Assembly (NCBI GenBank): GCA_902462205.1
Contig: CABQAR010000003.1
Location: 1 to 64,000 of the forward strand
Length of the DNA stretch: 64,000 bases
Direction of reading: 5' to 3'
Origin: an uncultured Dialister sp.
Lineage (GTDB): Bacteria; Bacillota; Negativicutes; Veillonellales; Dialisteraceae
Made by a program: the position numbers and the translations under genes. This document shows positions 42,423-51,454 of this stretch, one piece after another. Numbering within the stretch: position 1 is the stretch's first letter; each line of letters opens with the position of its first letter. The notes beneath the pieces were generated by a model. That model saw only the letters and a list, made by a program, of their open reading frames with translations. It searched no databases and had not been told where the DNA came from.

Positions 42423-43340
42423 ATGAATACATTTAAAAAGTGTGCATGTGTTTTAGGGGCTGTCGCCGTCATGTTTACTGCCGGATGCGGCGGAGAAAAG
42501 AAAGCGGCTGCGGAACCGGCAGGGAAAATTCCCGTGGCGGTATCGTTCAATGCGATGAAAGAACTGACGGAAACGGTCGGCGGAGATAAAGTGGCCGTGA
42601 CCACTCTCGTGCCGGAAGGGACAGAACCGCATGAATTCGATCCGAAAGCGGATGACCTCATCCGGCTGAAAGAGGCGAAAGTCTTCGTCTACAACGGGCT
42701 TGGCATGGAAAGATGGGCGGATAAGTCAGTGAAAGCATCAGGGGCAGATAAGCTGATCGTAGTGGAAGCGGCTAAAAAAGTAGACCCGATCGTGATTACT
42801 GATGAAGAAGAACGGGAAGAACACGGAGACCATGATCCCCATGCATGGCTCGGTATCAAGGAGGCCGTGCAGGAAGCGGAAGCCATCCGTGACGGACTCG
42901 TGGAAGCCTCTCCGGAAAATAAGGAATATTTCAATAAAAACTATGAAGCATTTGCAAAGGACATGAAGGCGCTGCAGGAAAAATATGCGGCTGAATTCGC
43001 CAAATCAGAACGCAAGGAATTCGTCACAGGCCACGCTGCTTTCGGCTACCTCTGCCGTAACTTCGGCCTGAGCCAGGAAAGCGTGGAAGACGTCTTTGCC
43101 AGCGGCGAACCGTCTGCCAAGAAAATGCATGAACTGATTGAATTCTGCAAAGAGCATAAGGTGAAGACGATCTTCACGGAAGACATGGTCAGCCCGGCAC
43201 TCTCTGAAACACTGGCGAAGGAAGCGGGTGCCTCCACAGAAGTCATTGATACGCTGGAGGGGCCGAGCGAAGAAAAGGGGATGACCTATCTCAAACGCAT
43301 GGAAGCCAATCTGAAAAAGATTGAAGCCAGCCTGAAATAA
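42423..43340 (+). CDS. znuA: Zinc-binding lipoprotein ZnuA
   Basis: Solute-binding protein of the zinc importer, cluster A-I, 305 aa. The lipobox is FTAGC with Cys22 as the lipid anchor. The metal ligands are visible: His in PEGTEPHEFDPK, the His-rich loop EEHGDHDPHAW (shorter than in many ZnuA proteins), His in VTGHAAFGYLC and Asp/Glu in IFTEDMVSP. AAAGGAGG precedes ATG 42423. It is divergent from znuCB, an arrangement common for zinc uptake systems. Confidence 0.9.
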   Translation: MNTFKKCACVLGAVAVMFTAGCGGEKKAAAEPAGKIPVAVSFNAMKELTETVGGDKVAVTTLVPEGTEPHEFDPKADDLIRLKEAKVFVYNGLGMERWADKSVKASGADKLIVVEAAKKVDPIVITDEEEREEHGDHDPHAWLGIKEAVQEAEAIRDGLVEASPENKEYFNKNYEAFAKDMKALQEKYAAEFAKSERKEFVTGHAAFGYLCRNFGLSQESVEDVFASGEPSAKKMHELIEFCKEHKVKTIFTEDMVSPALSETLAKEAGASTEVIDTLEGPSEEKGMTYLKRMEANLKKIEASLK

Positions 43341-43364
43341 TTCCCTTATATATAAAGGTATAAT

Positions 43365-43405
43365 AAAATACGCGGTTCTTTATCCGGGAGCCGCGTATTT
43401 TATAT
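43365..43405 (+). terminator. Terminator of znuA
   Basis: AAAATACGCGG pairs with CCGCGTATTTT across a 15-nt loop, followed by a T-rich tail. Confidence 0.9.
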
Positions 43406-43544
43406 TTCCTGCAACAGAGCCTTTTTCAGAGTCCTGTTCAGGATAAACGCAGGGAGATGGATAGACTTTTTGACTTTTAAGCAGAATAATATATAAATAT
43501 ATAGCTATATTTATGGATAATAAAATAAAAAGTCAAAAAATATA

Positions 43545-43583
43545 TTAGCACTCTATTGACATGAGTGCTAAAGATGATATAAT
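43545..43583 (+). promoter_or_regulatory. CIRCE operator overlapping the hsp20 promoter
   Basis: TTAGCACTC (43545-43553), nine bases, and GAGTGCTAA (43563-43571) match the CIRCE consensus without mismatch. The promoter TTGACA (43556-43561), 16-nt spacer, TATAAT (43578-43583) overlaps it, so HrcA binding would block RNA polymerase. Confidence 0.95.
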
Positions 43584-43654
43584 ACAGATGTCAGGAGGAA
43601 AAGAAAGCTCCTGACATACACAAATGATTAAAACAAAGAAAAGAGGTCTTAGAT

Positions 43655-44080
43655 ATGCGTGGTTTACTTCCATTCGACAGCTTTTTCGGTGACAGTGCAT
43701 TGGATCATTTCTTTGATGATGTTCCGACACTGTATAAGGATTATGTATCCATTCCCAAGGTAGATATCGAAGACAAGAACGATACCTATGAAATTACCTG
43801 CGATATGCCGGGCTTCACGAAGGAGCAGATCCATGTTTCCTACGAAAACGGCATCCTGTCCCTGCATGCGCAGAAGGAAGAACAGAAAGAAACGAAGGAT
43901 GATGATCGTCATTTCATCCGCCGTGAACGTTCCAGCTCCTCCTTCCACCGCCAGTTCTCCGTCAAAGGAATCAAAGAAGACGGAATCAAGGCAGCGCTGA
44001 AGGATGGCATTCTCACGATTACCCTGCCGAAACTGCAGCAGGAAATCGAAAAAGCACCGCATCGCATCCAGATCGACTGA
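43655..44080 (+). CDS. hsp20: Small heat-shock protein Hsp20/alpha-crystallin family
   Basis: ATP-independent chaperone that holds unfolding proteins. The 141-aa protein has the alpha-crystallin domain (about 36-130) with DTYEITCDMPGFTKEQIHVS, an ENGILSLHAQKEE block and the conserved ALKDGILTITLPK near the C-terminus. The start follows AAAGAGG. It is transcribed alone from a CIRCE-controlled promoter and is followed by two hairpins, so heat-shock induction through HrcA is expected. Confidence 0.94.
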   Translation: MRGLLPFDSFFGDSALDHFFDDVPTLYKDYVSIPKVDIEDKNDTYEITCDMPGFTKEQIHVSYENGILSLHAQKEEQKETKDDDRHFIRRERSSSSFHRQFSVKGIKEDGIKAALKDGILTITLPKLQQEIEKAPHRIQID

Positions 44081-44158
44081 ATACGAAATCCGGAGCGATT
44101 CAGAAATAATGAAAATTTCCTAAAGAACCGCAAGGTTCAAAAAAACACTCCCTCTTCC

Positions 44159-44187
44159 GGCGGTATCACAAAACCCCTGATACCGCC
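44159..44187 (+). terminator. Hairpin downstream of hsp20
   Basis: GGCGGTATCA pairs with TGATACCGCC around a 9-nt loop. No T-run follows, so it may be an RNA-stabilising 3' hairpin rather than a true terminator. Confidence 0.5.
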
Positions 44188-44196
44188 TCCCCTAAG

Positions 44197-44234
44197 ACAG
44201 GCTATGACACACCCTATGGTCATGGCCTGTTTTT
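44197..44234 (+). terminator. Terminator of hsp20
   Basis: ACAGGC and ATGAC pair with GTCAT and GCCTGT, followed by TTTTTAT. The remaining stretch to 44411 holds nothing that I recognise. Confidence 0.8.
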
Positions 44235-44411
44235 ATGTGCAACACACAGGGATATCCTTTTAAATTGTTTTCAATGAGAAAAGAAAAATCGAACTAAGTC
44301 CTGCAAAATAGAAAGCAGGATAAGGAATAGGGGAACAGAGTGTTTTTATGGAAACAGGTGGACGGTTAAAATAATAGGTGAAGAACAGGCAGAGGGGCAG
44401 AAATAATTTTA

Positions 44412-44465
44412 TTGTAAACCTATAAATATATCGTGATTGACAGAATAGATTGTTTCTTTTATACT
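44412..44465 (+). promoter_or_regulatory. bioB promoter with a BirA-like operator
   Basis: TTGACA (44437-44442), a 17-nt spacer and TATACT (44460-44465) form a strong promoter. TTGTAAACC (44412-44420), 14 nt and GATTGACAG (44435-44443) match the Firmicute BirA box layout (arms like TTGTAAACC and GGTTGACAA, spaced 14-16). The left arm is good, the right arm has two mismatches. The box covers the -35. Confidence 0.65.
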
Positions 44466-44511
44466 TAAGCACAAGGTGACAATTTCGAATCTGTTTAAAA
44501 GGGGAGATATT

Positions 44512-45510
44512 ATGGAAAGCTCTTGTCAGGAAATCATTACACTGGCGGAAAAAGTCATGGATGGCGGAGAAATTACGGAAGAAGAAGCGAAACGCCTAAT
44601 CCGTACGAAAGATGAAGACACCATGCTGCTTTTGGCCATGGCAGATAAAATCCGTCAGAAATTCGGAGGCAACGCGGTGGACTTCTGCGCCATCATCAAC
44701 GCGCGAAGCGGCCATTGCCAGGAGAATTGCAAGTTCTGCGCCCAGTCCGGATGGTACAACACCGGCGCCAATGTATACCGCCTGCTGCCGGAGGAGGAAA
44801 TTCTGGAAGCGGCAAAGAAAGCCAAAGAAGCCGGCGCCGTCCGTTTCTCACTCGTTACGAGCGGACGCAACCAGGACAATCCGAATGAATTTGAAGAAAT
44901 CATCGCCATTGTGAAACGGATCCGCGAAGAAGTAGGCATCGAAGTCTGCTGCTCACTGGGACTGATTTCCGCAGAGCAGGCAAAACGTCTGAAAGACGCA
45001 GGCATCACCAGAATCCATTGCAATATAGAAACATCCCCGTCCTATTTCCCTGAAATCTGCACGACCCATACCATGGAAGATAAGGAAGACATCATCCATA
45101 CGGCGCAGCAGGCAGGCATCCGAGTCTGCTCCGGCGGCATCATCGGCCTCGGCGAATCCCTGGACCAGCGTGTGGAAATGGCATTCAAGCTCAAGGAAAT
45201 GCATATCGATTCCGTACCGCTGAACATCCTGAATCCGGTCAAAGGAACGCCGTTCTACACCAATGAACGTCTTGCACCGCTGGAAGTATTAAGGACCTTC
45301 GCCATGTTCCGCTTCGTCCTGCCCAAGGCACTGATCCGTACCGCAGGCGGGCGTGAAGTCAACCTGAGAAGCCTCCAGGCCTATGCGCTGACCGGCGGCC
45401 TGAACGGAATCATGGTAGGAGGCTACCTCACCACCGGCGGCCGCGACCCGAAAGAAGATTTAATCATGACAGCTGATCTGGGAAGAAGCAGAACGACTCC
45501 GCAGTTATAA
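44512..45510 (+). CDS. bioB: Biotin synthase
   Basis: Radical-SAM enzyme that inserts sulfur into dethiobiotin. The 332-aa protein has the cluster motif CQENCKFCAQSG (CxxxCxxC) and the downstream motifs VTSGR, CSLGLISAEQAKRLKDAG, THTMEDKEDII and the closing GGYLTTGGRDP. ATG 44512 follows AAAGGGGAG; an earlier in-frame ATG at 44476 is less supported. No other bio genes flank it; it is a single-gene unit with a strong terminator, probably under biotin control. Confidence 0.95.
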   Translation: MESSCQEIITLAEKVMDGGEITEEEAKRLIRTKDEDTMLLLAMADKIRQKFGGNAVDFCAIINARSGHCQENCKFCAQSGWYNTGANVYRLLPEEEILEAAKKAKEAGAVRFSLVTSGRNQDNPNEFEEIIAIVKRIREEVGIEVCCSLGLISAEQAKRLKDAGITRIHCNIETSPSYFPEICTTHTMEDKEDIIHTAQQAGIRVCSGGIIGLGESLDQRVEMAFKLKEMHIDSVPLNILNPVKGTPFYTNERLAPLEVLRTFAMFRFVLPKALIRTAGGREVNLRSLQAYALTGGLNGIMVGGYLTTGGRDPKEDLIMTADLGRSRTTPQL

Positions 45511-45532
45511 TCAGAATAATAGAAATATAATG

Positions 45533-45563
45533 AAAGCACTCTGTGATGGCAGGGTGCTTTTTT
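45533..45563 (+). terminator. Terminator of bioB
   Basis: AAAGCACTCTG pairs with CAGGGTGCTTT (one G-T pair) around the loop TGATGG, followed by T. Confidence 0.93.
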
Positions 45564-45899
45564 GCGTGCATGATGTGGTGCAGTCTATCAAGTTAAAAAA
45601 TGATGTGGTAAACTATAAATCTTTAATAAAAGCATATGCTGTTTTGCTGGGGTGTGCAATAAAATCTATGTGATATATTCATTTATTTTTGAATATAAAA
45701 TAAATTTCAACATTACTAAAATATAATTTATTGTACATTTACTTAGATTTATATTAATATATATGATGTAAAAATAAAAATAATATAATTATTATGATTG
45801 TAATTGCTGAGGTGATATTTATTTAAGCATAGAGTAAAGAAGTTAAATGATTAAAAATTATTTTAAATATTTTAATTAATCAGAGAGAGGTATATTTCA
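45564..45899. other. AT-rich gap upstream of the metal uptake island
   Basis: 336 bp with no gene. It is very AT-rich and holds several imperfect palindromes, including ATATTCA (45675-45681) opposite TGAATAT (45690-45696). These may bind a Fur-type regulator, but none matches a consensus well enough to call. Confidence 0.4.
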
Positions 45900-48056
45900 A
45901 TGCAGAAAAAAATTTTAGCCGCATCGATTTTGGGATTAATGGGGACTTTACTTGCAGGGTATCATGTCTCGGCTGATACGACCTATACCTTAGGGGAGGT
46001 TGTTGTCATTGGAGATCGGAATAAAGCAAGGGATGTACTTCCCGGAGAATTTGTATATACCCGGTCACAAACAGGTTTTCTTGCAGGGAAGGATACCATG
46101 GATGTACCGTTTTCCCAGATGCATTTTACAGAGAAATCAATGGATACATTCACAGGGCCTGATAAGCCTATGGATGCGCTTCTGGCCAACTCACCTTCTG
46201 TGCGCCAGTCAGGATCCATACTCCACGGGGACTTTTTCTTCAGAGGATTCCGAACCAATGGAACAAACTTTTATGTAAATAATATACCCGGCGTGTTTAC
46301 ACAGTTTAATACGCCACTATATCCTATTGAATCGTTAGAGCTTATTTCCGGACCGAATGTCGGGATCTATGGAACCGGTGTACAGTATGAAACCACTAAT
46401 CCTGGCGGAATTGTCAGCGTGAAGTCCAAAGTGGCGCCGGATCAGGGAGTCTTTGATTATACACAGACGGTTTCCGGGCGCGGACTTTTTGGGGAATATA
46501 TTGATTGGGGAAAACGTTTTGGGGATGACAAAAAGTGGGGCGTACGCATCACTACTGAAAATCTTAACGGTAGAACATCTGTAAAGGGAACCAAAATCAA
46601 TGGGCAGGGGATTTTTGCGAACATTGACCGTACCACGGAAGCGTCGAAAGATAATTTATTCATCGGCTACCGGAATCTGGATATCCAGGGCGGTCTCCGG
46701 TGGTTTATTCTTGATGGCGGTATTACAAAGCTTCCGAAGGTTCCAAGTGGTAAAAATGACTATAGTTTCGATGGGATGATCAAGGCAACTCATGGATGGC
46801 TCATGACCTATAATCACGAACAGAAGTTTAATGACCATTGGGACGGATTCTTTAATTTTGGCATGCAGCGCAATAATCTGGATAAAAATGTCATGGCCAA
46901 TGGGGGAAGCGGATATGTCCTTAAAAATGATGGTACTTTAGTAGTGACTGCAAGACCGGGGGCTACTCCGCAGGAATATTACTATTGGCAGGCAGGAACG
47001 ACAGCCCATTATAATACCGGTGCGGTTAAACACGACATCACTCTTTCATATAACCAGGCATGGAGAAATCGCAAGAGCGCCTATAATAACGGAGCGTTGG
47101 TTACGATTGGAACAGGGGATTTATATACAGGAATTCATCAGACGCTTCCTGCTCCGACGAAGTTTGATACACGGTGGAATAATAAGACGAGGGTAAAAAG
47201 CCTGTCCCTTGTGGATTATATGACCTATGACAAATGGAATTTTGTCCTTGGCGTACATAAACATGAAGCGGTATCCAGTTCTTATAAGTGGAAGAAAGAT
47301 AATTCTCTTGATTACATAGACAAGATTAAAACGGATGATACCAGTCCTACTTACGGGATCATTTATCACCCGAATGAAAATATGTCCATTTATGCCAGCC
47401 ATTCTGAAAATTTTGATGCGGGTACAGGGGTCAATACGACCTTTGAAAATTTCGGAGATATATTACCGCCGCTTAAAACCAAACAGAATGAAATCGGGTT
47501 TAAATATAAAAAGGATGAGCTTCTCTATACTTTGTCCTACTATGATATCCGTCAGGATAACCTGATTAGCGTGTATAAAACGGGTTTCAGCAAGCCATTC
47601 CAATCCAAGGATGGAGAGGCGCGCCACAAAGGGGTGGAGCTCTCTGTGAATGGAAGGCTCGCGGATAAATGGAATATCATCGGCGGTGTGTCTCATATGG
47701 ATGCTAAACAGGAAAAGACCACGAAAGGGACTCTGGATGGCATCCGTGTGAACGGAACCTCTGAATGGACCGCTGTGCTTGGGCTGGAATATAATCCGAA
47801 TGAAAAATGGAGTGTACTTGGGCGTGCGATTTATACAGGGAAGTCTCCGGTCATGAATGAGAAAATTTGGGCGCCGGGGTATATGGTTTTTGATCTTGGC
47901 GTGACGCATAAAACACAGATCGGCCGGATCCCTACGGAGCTGTCATTAATGTGTAACAACGTGCTGGATAAGGATTACTGGGAAGTGTCACGTGGCAATC
48001 AGGTATATTTGTCTTTACCGCGGACCTTTACGTTCACCGCCAAGCTTCATTTTTGA
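45900..48056 (+). CDS. TonB-dependent outer-membrane receptor, first copy
   Basis: Outer-membrane beta-barrel for uptake of a chelated metal or siderophore-like ligand. The 718-aa protein has a signal peptide (MQKKILAASILGLMGTLLAG ending VSAD), a TonB box-like start (TLGEVVVIG), a plug domain (about 70-200: NSPSVRQSGSILHGDFFFRG, then VNNIPGVFTQFN and LELISGPNVGIYG), a barrel and a terminal Phe (FTAKLHF). GAGAGAGG precedes ATG 45900. It heads an island that includes a methyltransferase, an ABC importer and a second receptor. The ligand is unknown; exbBD/tonB are not in the window. Confidence 0.9.
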   Translation: MQKKILAASILGLMGTLLAGYHVSADTTYTLGEVVVIGDRNKARDVLPGEFVYTRSQTGFLAGKDTMDVPFSQMHFTEKSMDTFTGPDKPMDALLANSPSVRQSGSILHGDFFFRGFRTNGTNFYVNNIPGVFTQFNTPLYPIESLELISGPNVGIYGTGVQYETTNPGGIVSVKSKVAPDQGVFDYTQTVSGRGLFGEYIDWGKRFGDDKKWGVRITTENLNGRTSVKGTKINGQGIFANIDRTTEASKDNLFIGYRNLDIQGGLRWFILDGGITKLPKVPSGKNDYSFDGMIKATHGWLMTYNHEQKFNDHWDGFFNFGMQRNNLDKNVMANGGSGYVLKNDGTLVVTARPGATPQEYYYWQAGTTAHYNTGAVKHDITLSYNQAWRNRKSAYNNGALVTIGTGDLYTGIHQTLPAPTKFDTRWNNKTRVKSLSLVDYMTYDKWNFVLGVHKHEAVSSSYKWKKDNSLDYIDKIKTDDTSPTYGIIYHPNENMSIYASHSENFDAGTGVNTTFENFGDILPPLKTKQNEIGFKYKKDELLYTLSYYDIRQDNLISVYKTGFSKPFQSKDGEARHKGVELSVNGRLADKWNIIGGVSHMDAKQEKTTKGTLDGIRVNGTSEWTAVLGLEYNPNEKWSVLGRAIYTGKSPVMNEKIWAPGYMVFDLGVTHKTQIGRIPTELSLMCNNVLDKDYWEVSRGNQVYLSLPRTFTFTAKLHF

Positions 48057-48072
48057 TGACTAGGTTATGTGT

Positions 48073-48104
48073 GGAAAGGGCAACCTTTATAGGGGGCCCT
48101 TTCC
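48073..48104 (+). promoter_or_regulatory. Hairpin between the first receptor and the methyltransferase
   Basis: GGAAAGGGC pairs with GCCCTTTCC around a 14-nt loop. No T-run follows. It likely stabilises the receptor mRNA or lowers read-through into the downstream genes. Confidence 0.6.
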
Positions 48105-48123
48105 TGCTATCTATGGGGGAAGC

Positions 48124-48942
48124 ATGAAAGATGATCTGATGGAACAATGGTTGAAGGCCATGGGGAAATATGACCCGGATAAGAGAAGGAATTTTGATGA
48201 TGCCATAGAGTATGAATTCTGGAAAAAGACAGCCCCGACATTTACGGAAAAAAATAATTTAAATGATGATACTTCACTGATTGCCGACAGTATACTTTCT
48301 TTTGTGGACAGAGGCGCATCAGTTCTGGAAATAGGTCCCGGCAGTGGAAATTTCACGGTACTTCTGGCACAAAAAGCAGGGCGAGTATTCGGGATAGATT
48401 TTTCAGAGGCCATGCTGCGGGAATTGAGAACACGGGCGGAGAATCTACATATAGGCAATATCCGGAGCGTATGCGGTAAATGGGAAGACTATCCATTGTA
48501 CGAACGCTTTGATTACATTGTCAGTGTGAATTCACTATACCGTGTACAGGATATCCGTGGTGCCATCCATAAAATGAATACCTATTCTTCCAAAGGGATC
48601 ATCATAGTCCGTACCATACAACGGCCGTTTTTTTACGACTTGTATAAAAAGGCGGGGGCAGAGGCGAAAGAAAGAATAGATTACCAGCTGTTGCCGCAAT
48701 TTTTTTATGAGCAGGGAATGCATGCGGATATAAAATTTTTACGATATAAAAAGAAATGTATGTTTGACTCCATGGAAAGCATCATGAGGGAAATGCAAAA
48801 AGACTTGGGCAAAGAATTTGAAAGAGTGGAAGGTTTGCTCAGACAAAAGATCGCATCGATGGCGCTCCCGTGCGGGGAAGGCATCTTGGTTTTCCAGCCG
48901 AGGGAAACGGTTGTTATATCGTATAAGAAAGAAAAGGATTGA
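48124..48942 (+). CDS. Class I SAM-dependent methyltransferase-like protein of the uptake island
   Basis: A 272-aa Rossmann-like SAM protein. Motif I is clear (ASVLEIGPGSGNFTVLLAQ), followed by the acidic post-I loop GRVFGIDFSEAMLRELR and RFDYIVSVNSLYRVQDIRG. The N-terminal 70 residues and C-terminal helices are unassigned. Substrate unknown. In a metal-uptake island it could alter a metallophore or ligand, and SAM enzymes such as nicotianamine-synthase-like CntL also share this fold, so a transferase other than a methyl transferase is possible. ATG 48124 follows GGGGGAAG. The stop lies just before the binding-protein gene. Confidence 0.78.
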   Translation: MKDDLMEQWLKAMGKYDPDKRRNFDDAIEYEFWKKTAPTFTEKNNLNDDTSLIADSILSFVDRGASVLEIGPGSGNFTVLLAQKAGRVFGIDFSEAMLRELRTRAENLHIGNIRSVCGKWEDYPLYERFDYIVSVNSLYRVQDIRGAIHKMNTYSSKGIIIVRTIQRPFFYDLYKKAGAEAKERIDYQLLPQFFYEQGMHADIKFLRYKKKCMFDSMESIMREMQKDLGKEFERVEGLLRQKIASMALPCGEGILVFQPRETVVISYKKEKD

Positions 48943-48944
48943 TT

Positions 48945-50507
48945 GTGAAAAAAATCATACGATTTGTTTTAATCGCTTTGCTGGCGGCGATATCGGGACT
49001 GGCTGCAGGGTGTTCCAGGGAAATACCCCGGGGGGAACGGGAAATAGTCCTTGCTGCGGCGAGAGATCTGGTTCCCGGAGATAAAGATCCCTATTATGCG
49101 ACTACGATATTAAAAGTGTGGGAACCACTCGTCGGCATTTCTGACGATGGCCATGAAATCCCCGTGCTGGCGACATCGTGGAACAGCAATCCGGATAAGA
49201 CAGAATGGATTTTTTACCTGAAACGGAACGTTTGCTTTCAGGATGGGGAAGTATTCAATGCACCTGCAGCGGTTGAAAACTTTCATCGCTATCAGAATAT
49301 GGGGTACCGGCCTTCTTCTTTTTATGGTTTTTTGGTAGACCGTATTTACCCGGGATTGATCAGAGCAGAGTCTGATGATGAATATACCTTGCACTTATAT
49401 TTTAAAAATCCGGTGCCGATGCTGATTTATCGCATGGCGGGCTGGGGAAGCGCCATGTTTAGTCCTAAAAGCTTTGATTCGTCCAATGGAAATTGGACAG
49501 GAGTTGCGCGCGGAACGGGACCGTTTAAGATTATGGAGCGCGTACCCGATTCATATGCGGTCATAGAACGCTTTGACGGGTATCATGGAGAAAAAGCGAA
49601 AGCAAAACGTATACGTATACGGACCATCACATCTCCGGACACGCGATATTCAGCCATGAAGTCCGGAGAAATACAGGGGGTTCTCGATTTAGGGGGACTG
49701 GCGCCTATTATGGCGGAGGAGTTAGGACAAGACGGAAGATTCACGGTGAATTCTGCCCACTCTACCATTTCACATTATCTTACCGTGAATGGAAGCCGGT
49801 TTCCTTTCAGTGATGAACGAATGCGCCATGCTGTCAATCTGGCGGTGGACAGAAAGAAAATTGTTAAATATTACTTTAGGGGCTTTGGAACGCCAACCCG
49901 GGGATTTCTAAATAGCACGAATCCTTTTGCAGAAGTGGAAGAGCCTGTTTATGCGCCGGATGAAGCGATACGTCTGGCAAAAGAGGTCTTGGGAGAAGAA
50001 AGGCGGACTATCAGATTCCTGCTTCCCCAATATGGAATGGCACGGTATCCTTATAAAGTGATTTCAGAATTTATACAGGCAGAATTAAAGCCATTGGGCC
50101 TCGATATGGAAATCATGATGGTGGATGGAATGACTTCAAGGAAAATCATGGCAAAAGGAGATTATGATCTTTCTATCGGTACACGGGGACTGGGGAATCT
50201 AGATCCCACATCGCTTTTAGCAGAGTTTTTCTCTTCTGATGGATCAATCAATAAAGCAAACCATATTGGCTATTCAAACCCTTTGATAGATGAAAGCTTT
50301 AGAAAATTAAAGAATACCTATGATATGGAAGAAAGGAAGCAATTATATACGGCCATATTGGATGAGTTGCTCCACCATCCGGCGGTGATTCCTTTGCTGG
50401 AAGATCAGAATATAGCGGTCTGCAGCAGTGAACTGGAAGGTTATGATGCGGCCGTCTATGGGATTACCATAGACAAAGTGCATTGGAAAGGAAATATGGG
50501 GAAATGA
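48945..50507 (+). CDS. Nickel/metallophore-type solute-binding lipoprotein (NikA/OppA family)
   Basis: Periplasmic binding protein of an Opp/Nik ABC importer, 520 aa. The lipobox is LAAGC with Cys23 as anchor. Family blocks include WNSNPDKTEWIFYLKRNVCF, FNAPAAVENFHRY, GTGPFKIMERVPDS and LYTAILDELLHHPAVIPL. The pattern FNA-AVENF is closer to NikA/CntA nickel- and metallophore-binding proteins than to peptide-binding OppA. The start is GTG 48945 with AAAAGGA 6 nt upstream; a TTG six bases earlier is the alternative. It overlaps the first permease gene by 4 nt. Confidence 0.85.
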   Translation: MKKIIRFVLIALLAAISGLAAGCSREIPRGEREIVLAAARDLVPGDKDPYYATTILKVWEPLVGISDDGHEIPVLATSWNSNPDKTEWIFYLKRNVCFQDGEVFNAPAAVENFHRYQNMGYRPSSFYGFLVDRIYPGLIRAESDDEYTLHLYFKNPVPMLIYRMAGWGSAMFSPKSFDSSNGNWTGVARGTGPFKIMERVPDSYAVIERFDGYHGEKAKAKRIRIRTITSPDTRYSAMKSGEIQGVLDLGGLAPIMAEELGQDGRFTVNSAHSTISHYLTVNGSRFPFSDERMRHAVNLAVDRKKIVKYYFRGFGTPTRGFLNSTNPFAEVEEPVYAPDEAIRLAKEVLGEERRTIRFLLPQYGMARYPYKVISEFIQAELKPLGLDMEIMMVDGMTSRKIMAKGDYDLSIGTRGLGNLDPTSLLAEFFSSDGSINKANHIGYSNPLIDESFRKLKNTYDMEERKQLYTAILDELLHHPAVIPLLEDQNIAVCSSELEGYDAAVYGITIDKVHWKGNMGK

Positions 50508-51454
50508 AGGATTTTATCATATATGCCGGACGCCGGTTTCTTCTGCTCATCCCCTTTTTAGTAGGGATTACGGTCCTGTCCTTTCTGTTGGGCATCTTTT
50601 CTCCCGGGGATCCGGCATTGGCAGTCCTCACCATGGATGGCAGTTCAGAACCTACACTGGAAGAATTAAATGCCCTCCGGCATGAAATGGGGCTTGATCA
50701 GCCGATTTGGGCACAATATGGAATTTGGCTGTTTCATGCGGTGCAGGGAAATCTTGGCATATCTTATCTTACGCAAAAGCCCGTGCTGGATGAGCTTCTG
50801 CGGAGGTTCCCTATTACTCTCCATTTGGCAGTATGGTCCATTGGCTGGGTACTGAGCTTGGGGATATCGATTGGTATTTGGGCTGCCCGCCATAAAGATA
50901 CGATGACTGAATTATTTGCCAGAATAGGGCTCCTTATCTTCCTTTCAGTGCCGTCATTTTGGCTGGCAATCATTTTCATGCTACTTTTCTCGGAGGAATG
51001 GAGGATTCTTCCTTCCAGTGGATACGGAAGCTTCCCGCAGATGGTTATGCCGTCTTTCGTGCTTGCCGCCGGAACGGTTGCAGCGGTTGCCAGGCTTCAG
51101 CAGACAACCATGCTGGAGGTCATGGAAAAGGATTTCATAATTACTGAAAAAGCGAAAGGCATACCCTTGTCTACAATCATAAGGCGGCATGCATTTCCCA
51201 ATTCATTAATCCCCGTCATAACGATGATGGGAACGTATTTTGGAGCCATTCTCGGCGGATCTGTCATTATTGAAGACATGTTTTCCATTCCGGGGCTGGG
51301 AAGCTATGTGCTGTCGGCTATATGGGGAAGAGACTATCCAGTGATACAGGGGTATGTAATTGTAAGCGGAACGGTATTCCTGACGTTTAATTACTTTGTT
51401 GATGTGGCCTGCTATCTTTTGAATCCAATGGTACGAAAAGGGAATGGCTTATGA
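50504..51454 (+). CDS. ABC importer permease 1 (NikB/DppB type)
   Basis: Inner-membrane permease of 316 aa with about six hydrophobic segments. It begins FIIYAGRRFLLLIPFLVGIT and has the coupling motif (AKGIPLSTIIRRHAFPNSLI) and the family ending IWGRDYPVIQGYVIVSG. The start overlaps the binding-protein stop (ATGA), and its end overlaps the second permease by 4 nt, so the ABC genes are translated together. Confidence 0.88.
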   Translation: MKDFIIYAGRRFLLLIPFLVGITVLSFLLGIFSPGDPALAVLTMDGSSEPTLEELNALRHEMGLDQPIWAQYGIWLFHAVQGNLGISYLTQKPVLDELLRRFPITLHLAVWSIGWVLSLGISIGIWAARHKDTMTELFARIGLLIFLSVPSFWLAIIFMLLFSEEWRILPSSGYGSFPQMVMPSFVLAAGTVAAVARLQQTTMLEVMEKDFIITEKAKGIPLSTIIRRHAFPNSLIPVITMMGTYFGAILGGSVIIEDMFSIPGLGSYVLSAIWGRDYPVIQGYVIVSGTVFLTFNYFVDVACYLLNPMVRKGNGL

